A DNA stretch of 64,000 bases from Arcobacter nitrofigilis DSM 7299 (GCF_000092245.1 NC_014166.1:310001-374000); one strand, 5' to 3'; numbered from the stretch's first letter, positions 9,695 through 19,205 are shown. Notes: generated by a model from the sequence alone, not told the origin. Translations and numbers: made by a program.

Positions 9695-10168
9695 ATGATA
9701 AAGAAAATTTATTTAGAAATTATTTTATCAATAAGTTTGATAATAATATGTTTAGCTGGACTAATTTTTGAAGTAAGTACTTATAGTGGAACATCATCAA
9801 TTATGCCATATGGTGTATTAACTATAGCGTGTGTACTTTCGTTCTTTTGGCTAATACAATCAATTTTAGGATTAAAAAAACCACAATTATTAGTTGAAAA
9901 TGTATTTCAAGATAGCATTGAGGGTAAAAGATTTTTTATATTTTTTTGTATTACTTTGATATATGTAATTGGTATTACTTTAATTGGATTTTTTACAGCA
10001 ACTATTATTGCTATACCAATTATATCTATAAGTATGGAATATAGAAGTTTATTAGGAATTGCTACTACAACTATCTTATTTACAGCAATTATATTTATTG
10101 TATTTAGTCTATTTTTAAAAGTTCCTCTTCCTCTTGAGATTTGGAATAAATTATTGGGGGCTTCATAA
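9695..10168 (+). CDS. tctB: Tripartite tricarboxylate transporter small membrane subunit (TctB)
   Basis: A 157-residue, strongly hydrophobic protein with four predicted membrane segments (about 8-28, 40-58, 82-108 and 112-145) and the usual position between the binding protein and the large permease. TctB proteins vary in sequence, so the call rests on size, topology and neighbours. A GGTGGGGG ribosome site precedes the ATG. Its stop overlaps the tctA start by one base, which couples their translation. Confidence 0.88.
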   Translation: MIKKIYLEIILSISLIIICLAGLIFEVSTYSGTSSIMPYGVLTIACVLSFFWLIQSILGLKKPQLLVENVFQDSIEGKRFFIFFCITLIYVIGITLIGFFTATIIAIPIISISMEYRSLLGIATTTILFTAIIFIVFSLFLKVPLPLEIWNKLLGAS

Positions 10169-11667
10169 TGGATATTTTAAATCATATTATGGCCGCTATT
10201 CCATTAGTATTTACAGTAGAAGTTTTTATTGCAATGATTGTAGGTACTACTATTGGGATTGCCGTAGGAGCATTGCCAGGGCTTTCTGCAACAATGGGGA
10301 TTGCAGTACTTATTCCTATTACATTTACAATGCATCCTTTGACAGCATTGGGTATGATTGCAGGTATTTATAATGGTGCCATGTATGGTGGTTCTATTCC
10401 TGCAATTTTGTTAAGGATTCCAGGAACTCCAGCAGGTGTTGCAACTGTATTTGATGGTTACCCAATGGCTCAACAAGGAAGAGCGCCTTTGGCTTTAAAT
10501 ATCTCATTGGCTTCTTCTGCAATAGGTAGTGGATTTAGTGCAATTGCCCTATTACTTTTAGCTCCACCATTAGCCTCAATTGCTATAAATTTTGGTCCAG
10601 CTGATTACTTTTGGTTGGCATTATTTGGACTGACTACTATTTCTGTATTGATGAGTAATAATCCTGTTAAAGGTTTATTAAGTGCTTGTTTTGGATTAGT
10701 TGTGGGTATGGTAGGAATTGATTTTACAACTGGAGATCAAAGGTTTGTATTTGATACAACCGAATTATTAGGGGGTGTTAATATAATTATTATACTAACA
10801 GGTCTTTATGCTATCCCTCCAGCTATAGAATTAGCAATAAAATCTAGTTCAGCAGATGCAACTGGTGGACTAAAAATGGAACAAAAGAAAGAGCGTTTTC
10901 GTTGGCTTTCCTTAACAATGGTATGGTTAAAGTCTTCTGCGATTGGTATTGTAATAGGTATAATTCCAGCCTTGGGTGGAAATGTAGCTGCTTTATTAGC
11001 TTGGAATGAACAAAGACGATCAGATAAAGACAAATCAAAATATATGAATGGGGCACCAGAAGGTGTTGCAGCAGCTGAATGTGCCAATAATGCAGATACA
11101 GCAGCTACACTAATTCCTGCAATTACACTTGGAATTCCAGGAAATGCTGTTGCAGCAGTTATTCTTGGAGCTTTATTAGTTCATGGCTTGCGTCCTGGTC
11201 CTGATTTATTTACAGAAAATGGTGATATTGTATATGGGTTTATGCTTACTATGTTTATAACAGCTATTTTAATGTTTATTATAGGAAGAATTGGAGCGAA
11301 GGCTTATATTCATGTATTAAAAGTACCTTCAGCTTTATTGGCGCCAATGATATTATCATTGACTTTAATTGGAGTGTATGCAGTACATAATAGTATGTTT
11401 GAAGTGGGATTAATGTTGTGCTTTGGGTTAATTGGATTTATAATGGAAAAATTATCAATTCCAACTGCACCTGCTGTACTTGCAGTAATTCTTGGACCAA
11501 TGGCTGAAGAGTCATTAAGAAGAGCGATGTTAATATCAAGAGATTCAGTTGGGTATTTATTTCAAAGTTATATTTCATGGATTATTATTACAATGATTGC
11601 CATTACCCTTATTACCCCAATATTTAAATATTTTAGAAATAGATCTAAAAAAACTATAAAAGAGTAA
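10168..11667 (+). CDS. tctA: Tripartite tricarboxylate transporter large permease (TctA)
   Basis: A 499-residue permease with about twelve hydrophobic segments. Family signatures are visible: GALPGLSATMGIAVLIP near residue 35, YGGSIPAILLRIPGTP near 75 and the later TLIPAITLGIPGNA repeat near 315, which together represent the duplicated TctA motif. It moves the carboxylate delivered by TctC using an ion gradient. The transported compound cannot be told from sequence. It begins at the ATG that overlaps the tctB stop and is followed after three bases by the aldolase-like gene. Confidence 0.94.
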   Translation: MDILNHIMAAIPLVFTVEVFIAMIVGTTIGIAVGALPGLSATMGIAVLIPITFTMHPLTALGMIAGIYNGAMYGGSIPAILLRIPGTPAGVATVFDGYPMAQQGRAPLALNISLASSAIGSGFSAIALLLLAPPLASIAINFGPADYFWLALFGLTTISVLMSNNPVKGLLSACFGLVVGMVGIDFTTGDQRFVFDTTELLGGVNIIIILTGLYAIPPAIELAIKSSSADATGGLKMEQKKERFRWLSLTMVWLKSSAIGIVIGIIPALGGNVAALLAWNEQRRSDKDKSKYMNGAPEGVAAAECANNADTAATLIPAITLGIPGNAVAAVILGALLVHGLRPGPDLFTENGDIVYGFMLTMFITAILMFIIGRIGAKAYIHVLKVPSALLAPMILSLTLIGVYAVHNSMFEVGLMLCFGLIGFIMEKLSIPTAPAVLAVILGPMAEESLRRAMLISRDSVGYLFQSYISWIIITMIAITLITPIFKYFRNRSKKTIKE

Positions 11668-11670
11668 TAA

Positions 11671-12306
11671 ATGAATAATGATAAGTTAAAAAAACTAGAA
11701 AATATAGCAACAACCCTAATTAGTGATACTCGTTCGAGGATGACAGGAATTGTTGGCTTAAAAAGAATAGATAGTGGTTTTAGAACAGTAGGGCGTGCTT
11801 TTACTATAAAAACACGACCTTCTGATAATCTTGCTATTTATGAAGCTCTTACAAAGGTAAAGCCAGGTGATTTTCTAATCGTAGAATCTGGGAATAATTG
11901 TACAAATGCACTTGTAGGAGAATTAATAACTCTGCAATTAGAAAAATTAGGTGGAGTGGGAATTATCGTTGATGGAGCAATTAGAGACTATGACAAACTA
12001 CATGCTTCTACAACTTTGGCATGTTATGCTAGAGGAATATCACACAAAGGACCATTTAAAACTGGACCTGGGTTTTTAAATGTTCCAATAAGTATTTGTG
12101 GACAAATTGTAAATCCTGGAGATATTGTTGTAGCTGATGATGATGGAATTGTTACTTTTCCCGAAGAAGAGTTAGATGCAGTTTTATTAGCAGTTCAAGA
12201 GAGAATAGAAATCGAAGAAAAAGTTATGGATGAAATAAATATGACACCACATTCTATGACATGGATTCAAGATATTTTAAATGTAGCAAAAAGCACTAGT
12301 AAATAA
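11671..12306 (+). CDS. RraA-fold protein, candidate 4-carboxy-4-hydroxy-2-oxoadipate/HMG-type aldolase
   Basis: A 211-residue RraA/MenG-fold protein. It keeps the segment VGELITLQLEKLGGVGIIVDG and then DGAIRD, the Arg-Asp pair associated with divalent-metal-dependent retro-aldol cleavage in class II HMG/CHA aldolases, and a later DDDGIVTFP strand. A catabolic aldolase is therefore more likely than an RNase E inhibitor, since it sits three bases after tctA in a carboxylate-uptake operon under a PcaR-like regulator. A possible product pair would be pyruvate plus a second 2-oxo acid, but the substrate is inference. Confidence 0.75.
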   Translation: MNNDKLKKLENIATTLISDTRSRMTGIVGLKRIDSGFRTVGRAFTIKTRPSDNLAIYEALTKVKPGDFLIVESGNNCTNALVGELITLQLEKLGGVGIIVDGAIRDYDKLHASTTLACYARGISHKGPFKTGPGFLNVPISICGQIVNPGDIVVADDDGIVTFPEEELDAVLLAVQERIEIEEKVMDEINMTPHSMTWIQDILNVAKSTSK

Positions 12307-12332
12307 AAGTTTAGATTTTAGGAGAAATAGTT

Positions 12333-13616
12333 ATGAATGATAATTTGAAAAATGGAGAATTATTTGATAATAAATTATTAAAAAAAATAAGAAAAAAGTT
12401 TTTACATATAAATATTGATCCTAAATCAAAAGAACAAAGACTTTTTTTTGATAATTCAGGAGGAGCATTTAGGTTAAAAGCTGCAAGTGAAGCATTTAAA
12501 TATATTGATGAGTATCCAGACTGTCCAGAGCATGGGAATAAGAGTGCAAGATGGTTGATGAAGATACAAGAAAAAGGCTATAAGTCGATTAAGACAATGC
12601 TAAATTTTGATTCAGGAAGTATTCTTACTTCATATACTGCATCAACTGTTATGTTTAATATGATAAGAGCAGTAATTGAAAATGTTCCAGGGAAAAATAT
12701 TGTTACAACTGCCTTAGAACATCCTTCTTCTTATGATGCTGTAGTAAGTTATGCAAAGAAAAATAATAAAGAAGTAAGAGTTGCTAAAACAAACTCAAAA
12801 ACAGGTGGAGTAGATGTCCAAGAGATAGTGAAACTTATTGATAAAGATACTTCTCTTTTAGTATTTATGTATGCTTCAAATATATCAGGAGCCTTATTAG
12901 ATGCTCAAAAAATAGTAAAAGAGTGTAGAAAAATAAAGCCAGACCTTTTTATTATAGCAGATGCTGTTCAACATGCCCCACATGGGATTATTGATATAAA
13001 AAAAGTACCTGTAGATGGTCTGAATTTTGCCCCTTATAAATTTTTTGGTCCAAGGGGTTTTGGAGTTGGATATGCTTCTAAAAGATTAGCAAAGCTTTCA
13101 CATGATAAATTAATAGCAAAGCCAGAAGATGTTTGGGAGTTAGGAAGTCCAGCTCCCTCTCATTTTGCAGCTTTAACTGAAGTAGTTAATTATGTTTGTT
13201 GGATAGGTAAACATTATCTAAAAAGTAAAAATAAAAGAAAACTTTTTGAAGAGGGAATGAGTCGTATAAAACTACATGAAAGAGCATTAATGCATTTTAT
13301 GTTAGAGGGTACTTCAAAAATAGAAGGATTGAGAAATCTTGATGGAGTAAAAGTCTATTTAGATTGTAAAGACTTAAGAAAAAAAGATTTTATCATGGCA
13401 ATAGGTTTTGATAAATTAGGATTTAAAAAAGCAGTAAAAGAGTATGAAAAACAAGGTGTAATTACATTTGAAAGGGTTATTTCTAGTCCTTATTCTTCTC
13501 GTATGCTTGAATCTTTTGGTTTAAAAGGAAGTATTAGAGTCTCTCCTTTACATAGTCATAGTTTAAAAGATATAGAAAAATTTTTAAAAATTACAAAAAA
13601 ACTTTCCAAAACATAA
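12333..13616 (+). CDS. Class V aminotransferase / cysteine desulfurase-like PLP enzyme
   Basis: A 427-residue fold-type I PLP enzyme. Key elements are LEHPSSYDAV (cofactor-stacking region), IIADAVQHAPHG (the Asp-x-x-Gln/His motif that contacts the pyridine ring) and NFAPYKFFGPRGFG, whose Lys should form the Schiff base. A C-terminal SIRVSPLHSHS arm is present. The SufS-type active-site Cys loop is not apparent, so a transaminase, lyase or epimerase role is preferred to desulfuration. AGGAGAAATAGTT precedes the ATG. It is the last gene of the tct operon and is convergent with acyP. Confidence 0.82.
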   Translation: MNDNLKNGELFDNKLLKKIRKKFLHINIDPKSKEQRLFFDNSGGAFRLKAASEAFKYIDEYPDCPEHGNKSARWLMKIQEKGYKSIKTMLNFDSGSILTSYTASTVMFNMIRAVIENVPGKNIVTTALEHPSSYDAVVSYAKKNNKEVRVAKTNSKTGGVDVQEIVKLIDKDTSLLVFMYASNISGALLDAQKIVKECRKIKPDLFIIADAVQHAPHGIIDIKKVPVDGLNFAPYKFFGPRGFGVGYASKRLAKLSHDKLIAKPEDVWELGSPAPSHFAALTEVVNYVCWIGKHYLKSKNKRKLFEEGMSRIKLHERALMHFMLEGTSKIEGLRNLDGVKVYLDCKDLRKKDFIMAIGFDKLGFKKAVKEYEKQGVITFERVISSPYSSRMLESFGLKGSIRVSPLHSHSLKDIEKFLKITKKLSKT

Positions 13617-13625
13617 TAGAGGTAT

Positions 13626-13895
13626 TTAATATCTAATTTCAAATTTGTTAGAAAATAAAGTGCCAATTGAAGTCTGTTTTATATTGCTTATTTTACTGTA
13701 TTCGCTACCACTTTTTAATATGGTAATAAATTCATTTAATCTATTCTCTTTGCAAGTTACAACGGCTTCAACATCTCCATTGGGTAAGTTTTTAATGTAA
13801 CCACTAAAGTTAGCTCTATTGGCATTATTTGTTACACTTTTTCTATAAAATACACCTTGTACTTTTCCACTTATTATAAATTTGTAGCTTTTCAT
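13626..13895 (-). CDS. acyP: Acylphosphatase
   Basis: An 89-residue protein of typical family length. It shows the phosphate loop GKVQGVFYR with the catalytic Arg18, and the second signature GYIKNLPNGDVE with the catalytic Asn36. It hydrolyses carboxyl-phosphate bonds such as acetyl or carbamoyl phosphate in the cytosol. It follows phnP after 62 bases of AT-rich sequence, so it may be read from its own promoter or as the tail of the phosphonate operon. Confidence 0.93.
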   Translation of the reverse strand: MKSYKFIISGKVQGVFYRKSVTNNANRANFSGYIKNLPNGDVEAVVTCKENRLNEFITILKSGSEYSKISNIKQTSIGTLFSNKFEIRY

Positions 13896-13957
13896 TAGTA
13901 TTTACTTTATTCAAGAATTTTGTTTAACAGTATAACCTTATTCTTGATATTTTATAT

Positions 13958-14683
13958 TTAACTTATATTCATGAAATTATATTTAAGTTTTATATTATTG
14001 GATTTTATATGAGTTAAAGTATTATGAGAAGCATGTATCAAGTGTGATTTTTTTGCGTTTATTCTATCTAAAAGTTTTGTAGCTTCTTCATAATTTAGAT
14101 GGTTTCCATTATTAAAGTTTGGAGCAAGTCCCGCATCAATATAACACTCATCAATATTTTTTGATAATAAGAAATTCATAGATTCCTTAGAAATACCTGC
14201 ACAATCTGTTAGATAGGCTATGGTTTTATTTTCACTTTCTATTAAGTAACCAGTTGTATTTTTTGAGTGTTTTAAAGGTATTGGAGTAAAGATTAATTCA
14301 TTAATTTTAATTGGAGTAAAGGGAGTGTTTTCTATGTAATTTATAGCTTTAGTGTGCTTAAATAAATCAGCAAAACCTTTCTTATCTTTTGGGTGATAAC
14401 ATTCAATACTTTGGGCACTATATCTAAGTCTTAAAAGACCTAAGGTATGATCTGCATGGAAATGTGTTAGAAATATTGCTTTGATTTTTTTATTATCAAA
14501 GATTGTTGAAATATTTTCAATTCCCGCATCAAGTAAAATTATCTCACCATTTTTACAAGTTAGATAGGCACTTGTAGCAAGATTGATTTTGTTATTTTCT
14601 CTGTATTCTTGGCAAATAAGGCATTTGCAATTATGTACGGGAATTCCTCCACTATCAGCTGTTCCTAAAAAATCTAATTTCAT
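13958..14683 (-). CDS. phnP: Phosphoribosyl 1,2-cyclic phosphate phosphodiesterase PhnP
   Basis: A 241-residue metallo-beta-lactamase-fold phosphodiesterase. It opens 5-phosphoribosyl 1,2-cyclic phosphate, the product of C-P lyase, to ribose 1,5-bisphosphate. Visible signatures are GTADSGGIPVHNCKCLIC, the PhnP-specific cysteine-rich loop near the N-terminus, then THFHADH for the dinuclear metal site, YLTDCAG, and a final SHNT. It lies 19 bases after the EEP-family gene in the phn operon. Confidence 0.92.
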   Translation of the reverse strand: MKLDFLGTADSGGIPVHNCKCLICQEYRENNKINLATSAYLTCKNGEIILLDAGIENISTIFDNKKIKAIFLTHFHADHTLGLLRLRYSAQSIECYHPKDKKGFADLFKHTKAINYIENTPFTPIKINELIFTPIPLKHSKNTTGYLIESENKTIAYLTDCAGISKESMNFLLSKNIDECYIDAGLAPNFNNGNHLNYEEATKLLDRINAKKSHLIHASHNTLTHIKSNNIKLKYNFMNIS

Positions 14684-14702
14684 GATATCTCTTTTTCTTA
14701 TT

Positions 14703-15377
14703 TTACCAAATAAAACTATTTTCTAAACAATAATGGTCACTCAAATCTTTGATAGAGATTTTTGATTGTACCTTTAGTTCAAAATTACTTTTATAAAAAA
14801 TATAGTCCAACATCAAATCATCTTCATATGTTGCTAATTCATTTACATAATTATATCCACATCTTTTGATCTTTTTTATCTCTTTTGAGTTTGCATTTGC
14901 ATTCATATCTCCACAAATTATTACAATATCACTTTCATACTTTTCAAGGGCATATTTTATGCTCTCTATTTGATTTAATCTTCCTTGAAAACTTAAATTT
15001 GATAGGTGGGTATTTACTATAATTACTTTTTTATTATTAATTTCAAGTTCAATAATTAGGGCTCCTCTTTCATCCTCTTTATCTTTGTTAAAATAAATCT
15101 CTTCAACTTGTGATACTTTATATTTTGAAAGAATTGTTAAGTTTGAACTTGATTTGTGACCATCTCTTTTTTTTACTCTTAAATGTAGAGTGATTTTATT
15201 AAAACCCAACATCTTATTTATTTTATCACTACTTGAAAAATCTTTATCACAGTAATCTTCTTGTAAACAAAGGCAATCAAGATTTTTTAACTTAGGAGCT
15301 ATCTCTTCTATTCTTTTGGGAAAATCTCCACAGTTTTTCCAAAGGTTATAACTTGCTATATTAAAGGTATGATTCAT
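14703..15377 (-). CDS. Endonuclease/exonuclease/phosphatase-family hydrolase within the phn operon
   Basis: A 224-residue EEP-fold protein without a signal peptide. The catalytic pattern is intact: ASYNLWKN (Asn), LQEDY (metal-binding Glu), VNTHLSN, CGDMNANANS (Asp/Asn) and a C-terminal SDHY (Asp-His). EEP enzymes cleave phosphodiesters or phosphomonoesters. Its first codons overlap the phnN end by 17 bases, so it is made with the phosphonate pathway. It is not part of the classical phn set and its substrate is unknown; a cyclic or diester sugar phosphate from the pathway is one possibility. Confidence 0.82.
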   Translation of the reverse strand: MNHTFNIASYNLWKNCGDFPKRIEEIAPKLKNLDCLCLQEDYCDKDFSSSDKINKMLGFNKITLHLRVKKRDGHKSSSNLTILSKYKVSQVEEIYFNKDKEDERGALIIELEINNKKVIIVNTHLSNLSFQGRLNQIESIKYALEKYESDIVIICGDMNANANSKEIKKIKRCGYNYVNELATYEDDLMLDYIFYKSNFELKVQSKISIKDLSDHYCLENSFIW

Positions 15378-15891
15378 TTTTGATTCTTTCTAATAAGGTT
15401 ATAAAATTCTTTGTTGATTGTTCTATTGAATCTGAGTTATCAAATTGTATGATATTTTTTGCTTCTATTTTTGTATAGCTTCTATTAAGTCTTTTTTGAA
15501 TTTCTTCTTCATTTTCTCTTGCTCTATTTTTTAATCTTTTATATAAAATTTCTTTTGGAAGGGTAATTTCTATTGTAGTTACATTTTTAAAATTATCTTC
15601 AAATTCTTTTATTGCACCCCTTGAAATAGAGATGATATTAAGTCCATTTTTGATTTGATTTTTTGCAATTGCATATTTGTTATTGTGAGCTTCCCAAGTT
15701 GAAATGAAAAAATCATCTTTTTTTAATTTTTCAAAAGTAATTTCATCAATATAGTAATTATTTTCATTTTCATCTGGTTTTCGAGTGATGTACCTTGTTA
15801 CAAAATTTGCTTGAATTTTATTTTGTAGATTTTTTAAAAGGGTATCTTTGCCTACACCACTTGCTCCTACTATTAAAACTATTTGTTTCAT
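15361..15891 (-). CDS. phnN: Ribose 1,5-bisphosphokinase PhnN
   Basis: A 176-residue guanylate-kinase-like P-loop enzyme that converts ribose 1,5-bisphosphate to PRPP, so that phosphonate-derived ribose phosphate returns to nucleotide synthesis. The P-loop is [11 protein letters not shown] at residues 8-18; the RYITRKP segment matches the GMP-kinase-like substrate region, and [17 protein letters not shown] is the lid. It overlaps the acyltransferase gene by four bases and the EEP gene by 17 bases, so all three are translationally coupled. Confidence 0.92.
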   Translation of the reverse strand: MKQIVLIVGASGVGKDTLLKNLQNKIQANFVTRYITRKPDENENNYYIDEITFEKLKKDDFFISTWEAHNNKYAIAKNQIKNGLNIISISRGAIKEFEDNFKNVTTIEITLPKEILYKRLKNRARENEEEIQKRLNRSYTKIEAKNIIQFDNSDSIEQSTKNFITLLERIKNESYL

Positions 15892-16526
15892 TTTTTATAC
15901 TTTTCTATAAATAATTCAATACTTTTAAAATCTTCTATTGAAGATTTTATTTTTTCATGTTTCCAATCCCACCAAGCTATACTTTGTAAAGCCTCTATTG
16001 TCTCTTGGTCAAATCTAAACTTTATAATTCTAGCTGGATTACCAACAGCTATTGCAAAGGGTGGAATATTTTTTGTTACGACCGAACTACTTCCTATTAC
16101 TGCCCCATTTCCAATTGTTACACTGCCCATGATTACAACATTATGTCCTAACCAAACATCATTTCCAATCTCAACTTTTCGCTCTCTTCTCCAATCAAAA
16201 AAACTATCATCATCTTTTCCAAATCCATACATCTCTTTTCTATATTGCATGTGATGTTGGCTAGCCCAAGACATAGGATGTTGACTTGGATTTAGTCGTA
16301 CATATGAAGCTATATTTACAAACTTTTTGATTGTACTATGTATTATTTGGCAGTTTTCACTTGTATAAGAATAATCATCAATAACACTATCTTGGATATT
16401 ATTATTTGCTCCAATTTCTACATACTTTCCAAAAGAGCAAGTTTTAATTACTGATGTTGGGTCTATATTTGGCTCTTTTGTTAATATTTTCTTAGCTTTT
16501 GTATTAAATGATTCTATTTTGTACAT
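15888..16526 (-). CDS. Phosphonate-operon hexapeptide-repeat acetyltransferase
   Basis: A 212-residue left-handed beta-helix acyltransferase, recognisable from hexapeptide repeats such as [17 protein letters not shown] and [15 protein letters not shown], ending with [13 protein letters not shown]. It belongs to the CatB-like group found next to phnM and phnN, which is thought to N-acetylate aminoalkylphosphonates in place of PhnO (no GNAT-type PhnO is present in this window). It overlaps phnM by one base and phnN by four. The family call is firm; the substrate is inferred. Confidence 0.88.
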   Translation of the reverse strand: MYKIESFNTKAKKILTKEPNIDPTSVIKTCSFGKYVEIGANNNIQDSVIDDYSYTSENCQIIHSTIKKFVNIASYVRLNPSQHPMSWASQHHMQYRKEMYGFGKDDDSFFDWRRERKVEIGNDVWLGHNVVIMGSVTIGNGAVIGSSSVVTKNIPPFAIAVGNPARIIKFRFDQETIEALQSIAWWDWKHEKIKSSIEDFKSIELFIEKYKK

Positions 16527-17671
16527 TATATTTTGAAACCTCTTATTCCATTATAAACGACTTCCCCATTTTTAAATGTAAGTACCACTTTTGGAAAATG
16601 TGATTCGTCTATTACAACTATATCAGCTAATTTACCTTCTTGTATTTCACCTCTATTTTTTAGATTTGCCAATTTTGCAGGAGTTGAACTAATCATTGCA
16701 AAGCCTTTTTCAAGTTCTAAATTAACATCTTCTTTTAAACGATAAGGACTCAATAAAAGTGAAGCAGGGTGATAATCACTACAAAGGTAATCACATACAC
16801 CTTTTTTGATTAATTCCTTTGCTGCGATATTACCACTTTGACTTCCACCTCGCACAACATTTGGTGCGCCCATTCCCGTACTAATACCTAACTCTTTTGC
16901 TTTTTGTGCAACTTCTATACTTAAAGGAAACTCTGAAAAAGTAACCCCTAAAGCTTTTAGAGTGTTTAGTTTATCTTCACAATCATCATCATGACTAAGA
17001 ACTGGAATATTATGCTTTAATCCAAATTTTACTAAATCTTCTACAATACCAACTTTGTCTTTTGATAGTTTCTTTTCTAAATACTCTTCAACATCTTCAT
17101 CATCAATTGTATAGGCACTTAAATGATATTTTTTCCAAGCTTCCATTGTCTTAAATTGACCTTGACCAGGACTATGATCCATGATAGATAACATATCAAC
17201 TTTTTTCTCAGAAATAAGTTTTTTAATCGTCTCAAGTGAACTTTCACTAGTAATTTCAAATCTTACATGAACTAAATTATCAACTCCAAGATGAGCTTTG
17301 TTTGCTTGGTAAATTTCTTCGATTAATTCCCTTGATTGTTCTGTTCCTCTTCCTTTACTTAGTTCCTCATCATTGAATCCAATAGCATGATACATAGAAG
17401 TAACTCCTGCCATTGATAACTTTTTATCTAGCTCAATTACTGCCATTTTTGTGGGAAATTTAGCTCCTGGTCGTGGTTCTAGCTCTTTTTCTATGGCATC
17501 ACCATGCAAATCAACAAAACCAGGTACAACTCTTCTATCTCCTAAATCAATAGCAACATCATCACTTTTATAAGGACAAACGGCTGTTATTTTTTCACCT
17601 TGGATTACAATATCTGCCCCTTGAAATTTACCATCAATTAGTACATTTGTACTTCTAATGATTGTCTGCAT
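16526..17671 (-). CDS. phnM: Alpha-D-ribose 1-methylphosphonate 5-triphosphate diphosphatase PhnM
   Basis: A 381-residue amidohydrolase-superfamily enzyme that removes pyrophosphate from ribose 1-phosphonate 5-triphosphate, giving the 5-phosphate substrate of C-P lyase. Metal-site elements are [40 protein letters not shown] and CSDYHP, all in the PhnM order. The start at 17671 overlaps phnL by 17 bases. Length and motifs are those of a complete enzyme. Confidence 0.95.
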   Translation of the reverse strand: MQTIIRSTNVLIDGKFQGADIVIQGEKITAVCPYKSDDVAIDLGDRRVVPGFVDLHGDAIEKELEPRPGAKFPTKMAVIELDKKLSMAGVTSMYHAIGFNDEELSKGRGTEQSRELIEEIYQANKAHLGVDNLVHVRFEITSESSLETIKKLISEKKVDMLSIMDHSPGQGQFKTMEAWKKYHLSAYTIDDEDVEEYLEKKLSKDKVGIVEDLVKFGLKHNIPVLSHDDDCEDKLNTLKALGVTFSEFPLSIEVAQKAKELGISTGMGAPNVVRGGSQSGNIAAKELIKKGVCDYLCSDYHPASLLLSPYRLKEDVNLELEKGFAMISSTPAKLANLKNRGEIQEGKLADIVVIDESHFPKVVLTFKNGEVVYNGIRGFKI

Positions 17672-18359
17672 ATCTTTTTTCCTTCATATCATAAATCTTA
17701 TCACTGATTCTTTTCATACAATCCATATCATGGAAAATTCCAATCATGGTTACTCCATCTTTTTTTATTTCTAATAATTTATCAATTACTTTATTTGTAT
17801 TAGTCTTATCTAAAGATGCTGTTGGTTCATCAAGTAAAAGTACAGATTTTGGAGCTATGATTCCTTTTGCAATATTTACCCTTTGTTGCTCTCCACCACT
17901 AAAAGTTAAAGGTGAGATATCAAAAAGTTCTTCTTTTATATTTAAAAAACTAAGCATCTCTTTTGCTTTATCTTTTGCTTTGTTTTCACTTTCACCTTTT
18001 TCAATTAAAGGTTGAGCTACTATATCTACTGCACTGATTCTTGGTAATACTTGTAAAAACTGAGAAACATAACCTAAATGCTCTTTTCTCAAATGAAGTA
18101 TCTCACTCTCACTAGCTTTTGCAATATCCAAAGAACTTCCATCTTCATAATTAAATAATATCTCACCACTAGTTGTTGTATATGTTCTATATAAGGCTTT
18201 TAAAACAGAGGATTTCCCCAATCCACTTGGTCCATAAAGTGATAAAAACTCACCTTTGTTTAGCTCAAAATTTATATCATGGTAACCATTGATTTTAAGT
18301 CCACCTCTTGTATGTACTGTAAACTCTTTATGTAAATTTCTTATTTTTAATTTTTCCAT
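17655..18359 (-). CDS. phnL: C-P lyase system ABC-type ATPase PhnL
   Basis: A 234-residue ABC ATPase without a membrane partner. Walker A is GPSGLGKSS, the signature is FSGGEQQRVNIAKG and Walker B is LLLDEPTAS. In the enteric system PhnK and PhnL bind on the C-P lyase core complex rather than acting as transporters. It starts after a ten-base gap from phnK and overlaps phnM. The N-terminal IRNLHKEFTVHTRGGLKI matches the PhnL subgroup. Confidence 0.94.
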   Translation of the reverse strand: MEKLKIRNLHKEFTVHTRGGLKINGYHDINFELNKGEFLSLYGPSGLGKSSVLKALYRTYTTTSGEILFNYEDGSSLDIAKASESEILHLRKEHLGYVSQFLQVLPRISAVDIVAQPLIEKGESENKAKDKAKEMLSFLNIKEELFDISPLTFSGGEQQRVNIAKGIIAPKSVLLLDEPTASLDKTNTNKVIDKLLEIKKDGVTMIGIFHDMDCMKRISDKIYDMKEKRYADNH

Positions 18360-18368
18360 TTTTTAACC

Positions 18369-19205
18369 TTACAATATACTAGATACAAGAAGTTGAGTAT
18401 ATGGATGTTGTGGGTCTTCTAAGATTTGATCTGTCAGACCTTTTTCGACTATTTGTCCATTTTTCATTACAACTGTTATATCTGTGAGATGTTTTATAAC
18501 ACCTAAATCATGGGATACAATTACCATAGAAAAACCTATCTCTTTTTGTAGTACTTTTATCAAATCTAAAATTTTAGCTTGCACTGATAAATCAAGTCCT
18601 GTCGTTGGTTCATCTAAAAGTAGAAGTTTTGGATTACTTGATAGGGCTTTTGATATTTGGATTCTTTGTTGTTGACCACCTGAAAATCTATCTGGATAAT
18701 CATCCATTCTACTAACTGGTATTTCTGTTTTATCTAAAAAGTATTTAGCGATATTTCTTATATCATCGTACTTCTTATTTCCACCCATAATAACTTTTTC
18801 AGCGATATTTCCACCTGCACTAAATCTATAATTAAGACCTAATCTTGGGTTTTGATATATCATTGACATCAAAGTATTTCTTAGATAATTCATATCATTT
18901 AGACTAGCTTTATTGATATCTCTTTTTTTGCCATTTTTATCTTTGAAATCTTCTATAAAAATCTCTCCCATACTTGCTTTTTGGTCTTGATAAATAAGTT
19001 GTAAAAGTGTTGATTTACCACTTCCACTTTCACCTACTATTCCTAAAACCTCACCTTTTTTTAACTCTAAGTTTACATTGTTTACTCCAACTACTGCATT
19101 ACAGTGTGGGCAAATAGATGAGTTGGTTTTTGCTCCCGTATCTTCTAAACATTTAGGACAAGAAACTCCAAATATTTTTGATAAATCTTTTATTTGTAGT
19201 ACCAT
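18369..19205 (-). CDS. phnK: C-P lyase system ABC-type ATPase PhnK with an N-terminal four-Cys insert
   Basis: A 278-residue ABC ATPase of the PhnK class: Walker A GESGSGKST, FSGGQQQRIQISKAL, LLLDEPTTGLD, SHDLGVIK and the C-terminal DPQHPYTQLLVSSIL that is nearly invariant in PhnK. Between the first strand and VNNVNLELKKG it has an insertion of about 25 residues with CPKC (16-19) and CPHC (32-35), a zinc-ribbon-like knuckle absent from the E. coli protein. PhnK docks on PhnJ, so the insert could contact the core. It overlaps phnJ by one base. Confidence 0.94.
   Translation of the reverse strand: MVLQIKDLSKIFGVSCPKCLEDTGAKTNSSICPHCNAVVGVNNVNLELKKGEVLGIVGESGSGKSTLLQLIYQDQKASMGEIFIEDFKDKNGKKRDINKASLNDMNYLRNTLMSMIYQNPRLGLNYRFSAGGNIAEKVIMGGNKKYDDIRNIAKYFLDKTEIPVSRMDDYPDRFSGGQQQRIQISKALSSNPKLLLLDEPTTGLDLSVQAKILDLIKVLQKEIGFSMVIVSHDLGVIKHLTDITVVMKNGQIVEKGLTDQILEDPQHPYTQLLVSSIL

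Noticed and set aside
10134-10373. Tyr/Cys-rich frame overlapping tctA
   Set aside because: Shadow frame of tctA: low-complexity composition and complete overlap with a well supported gene.
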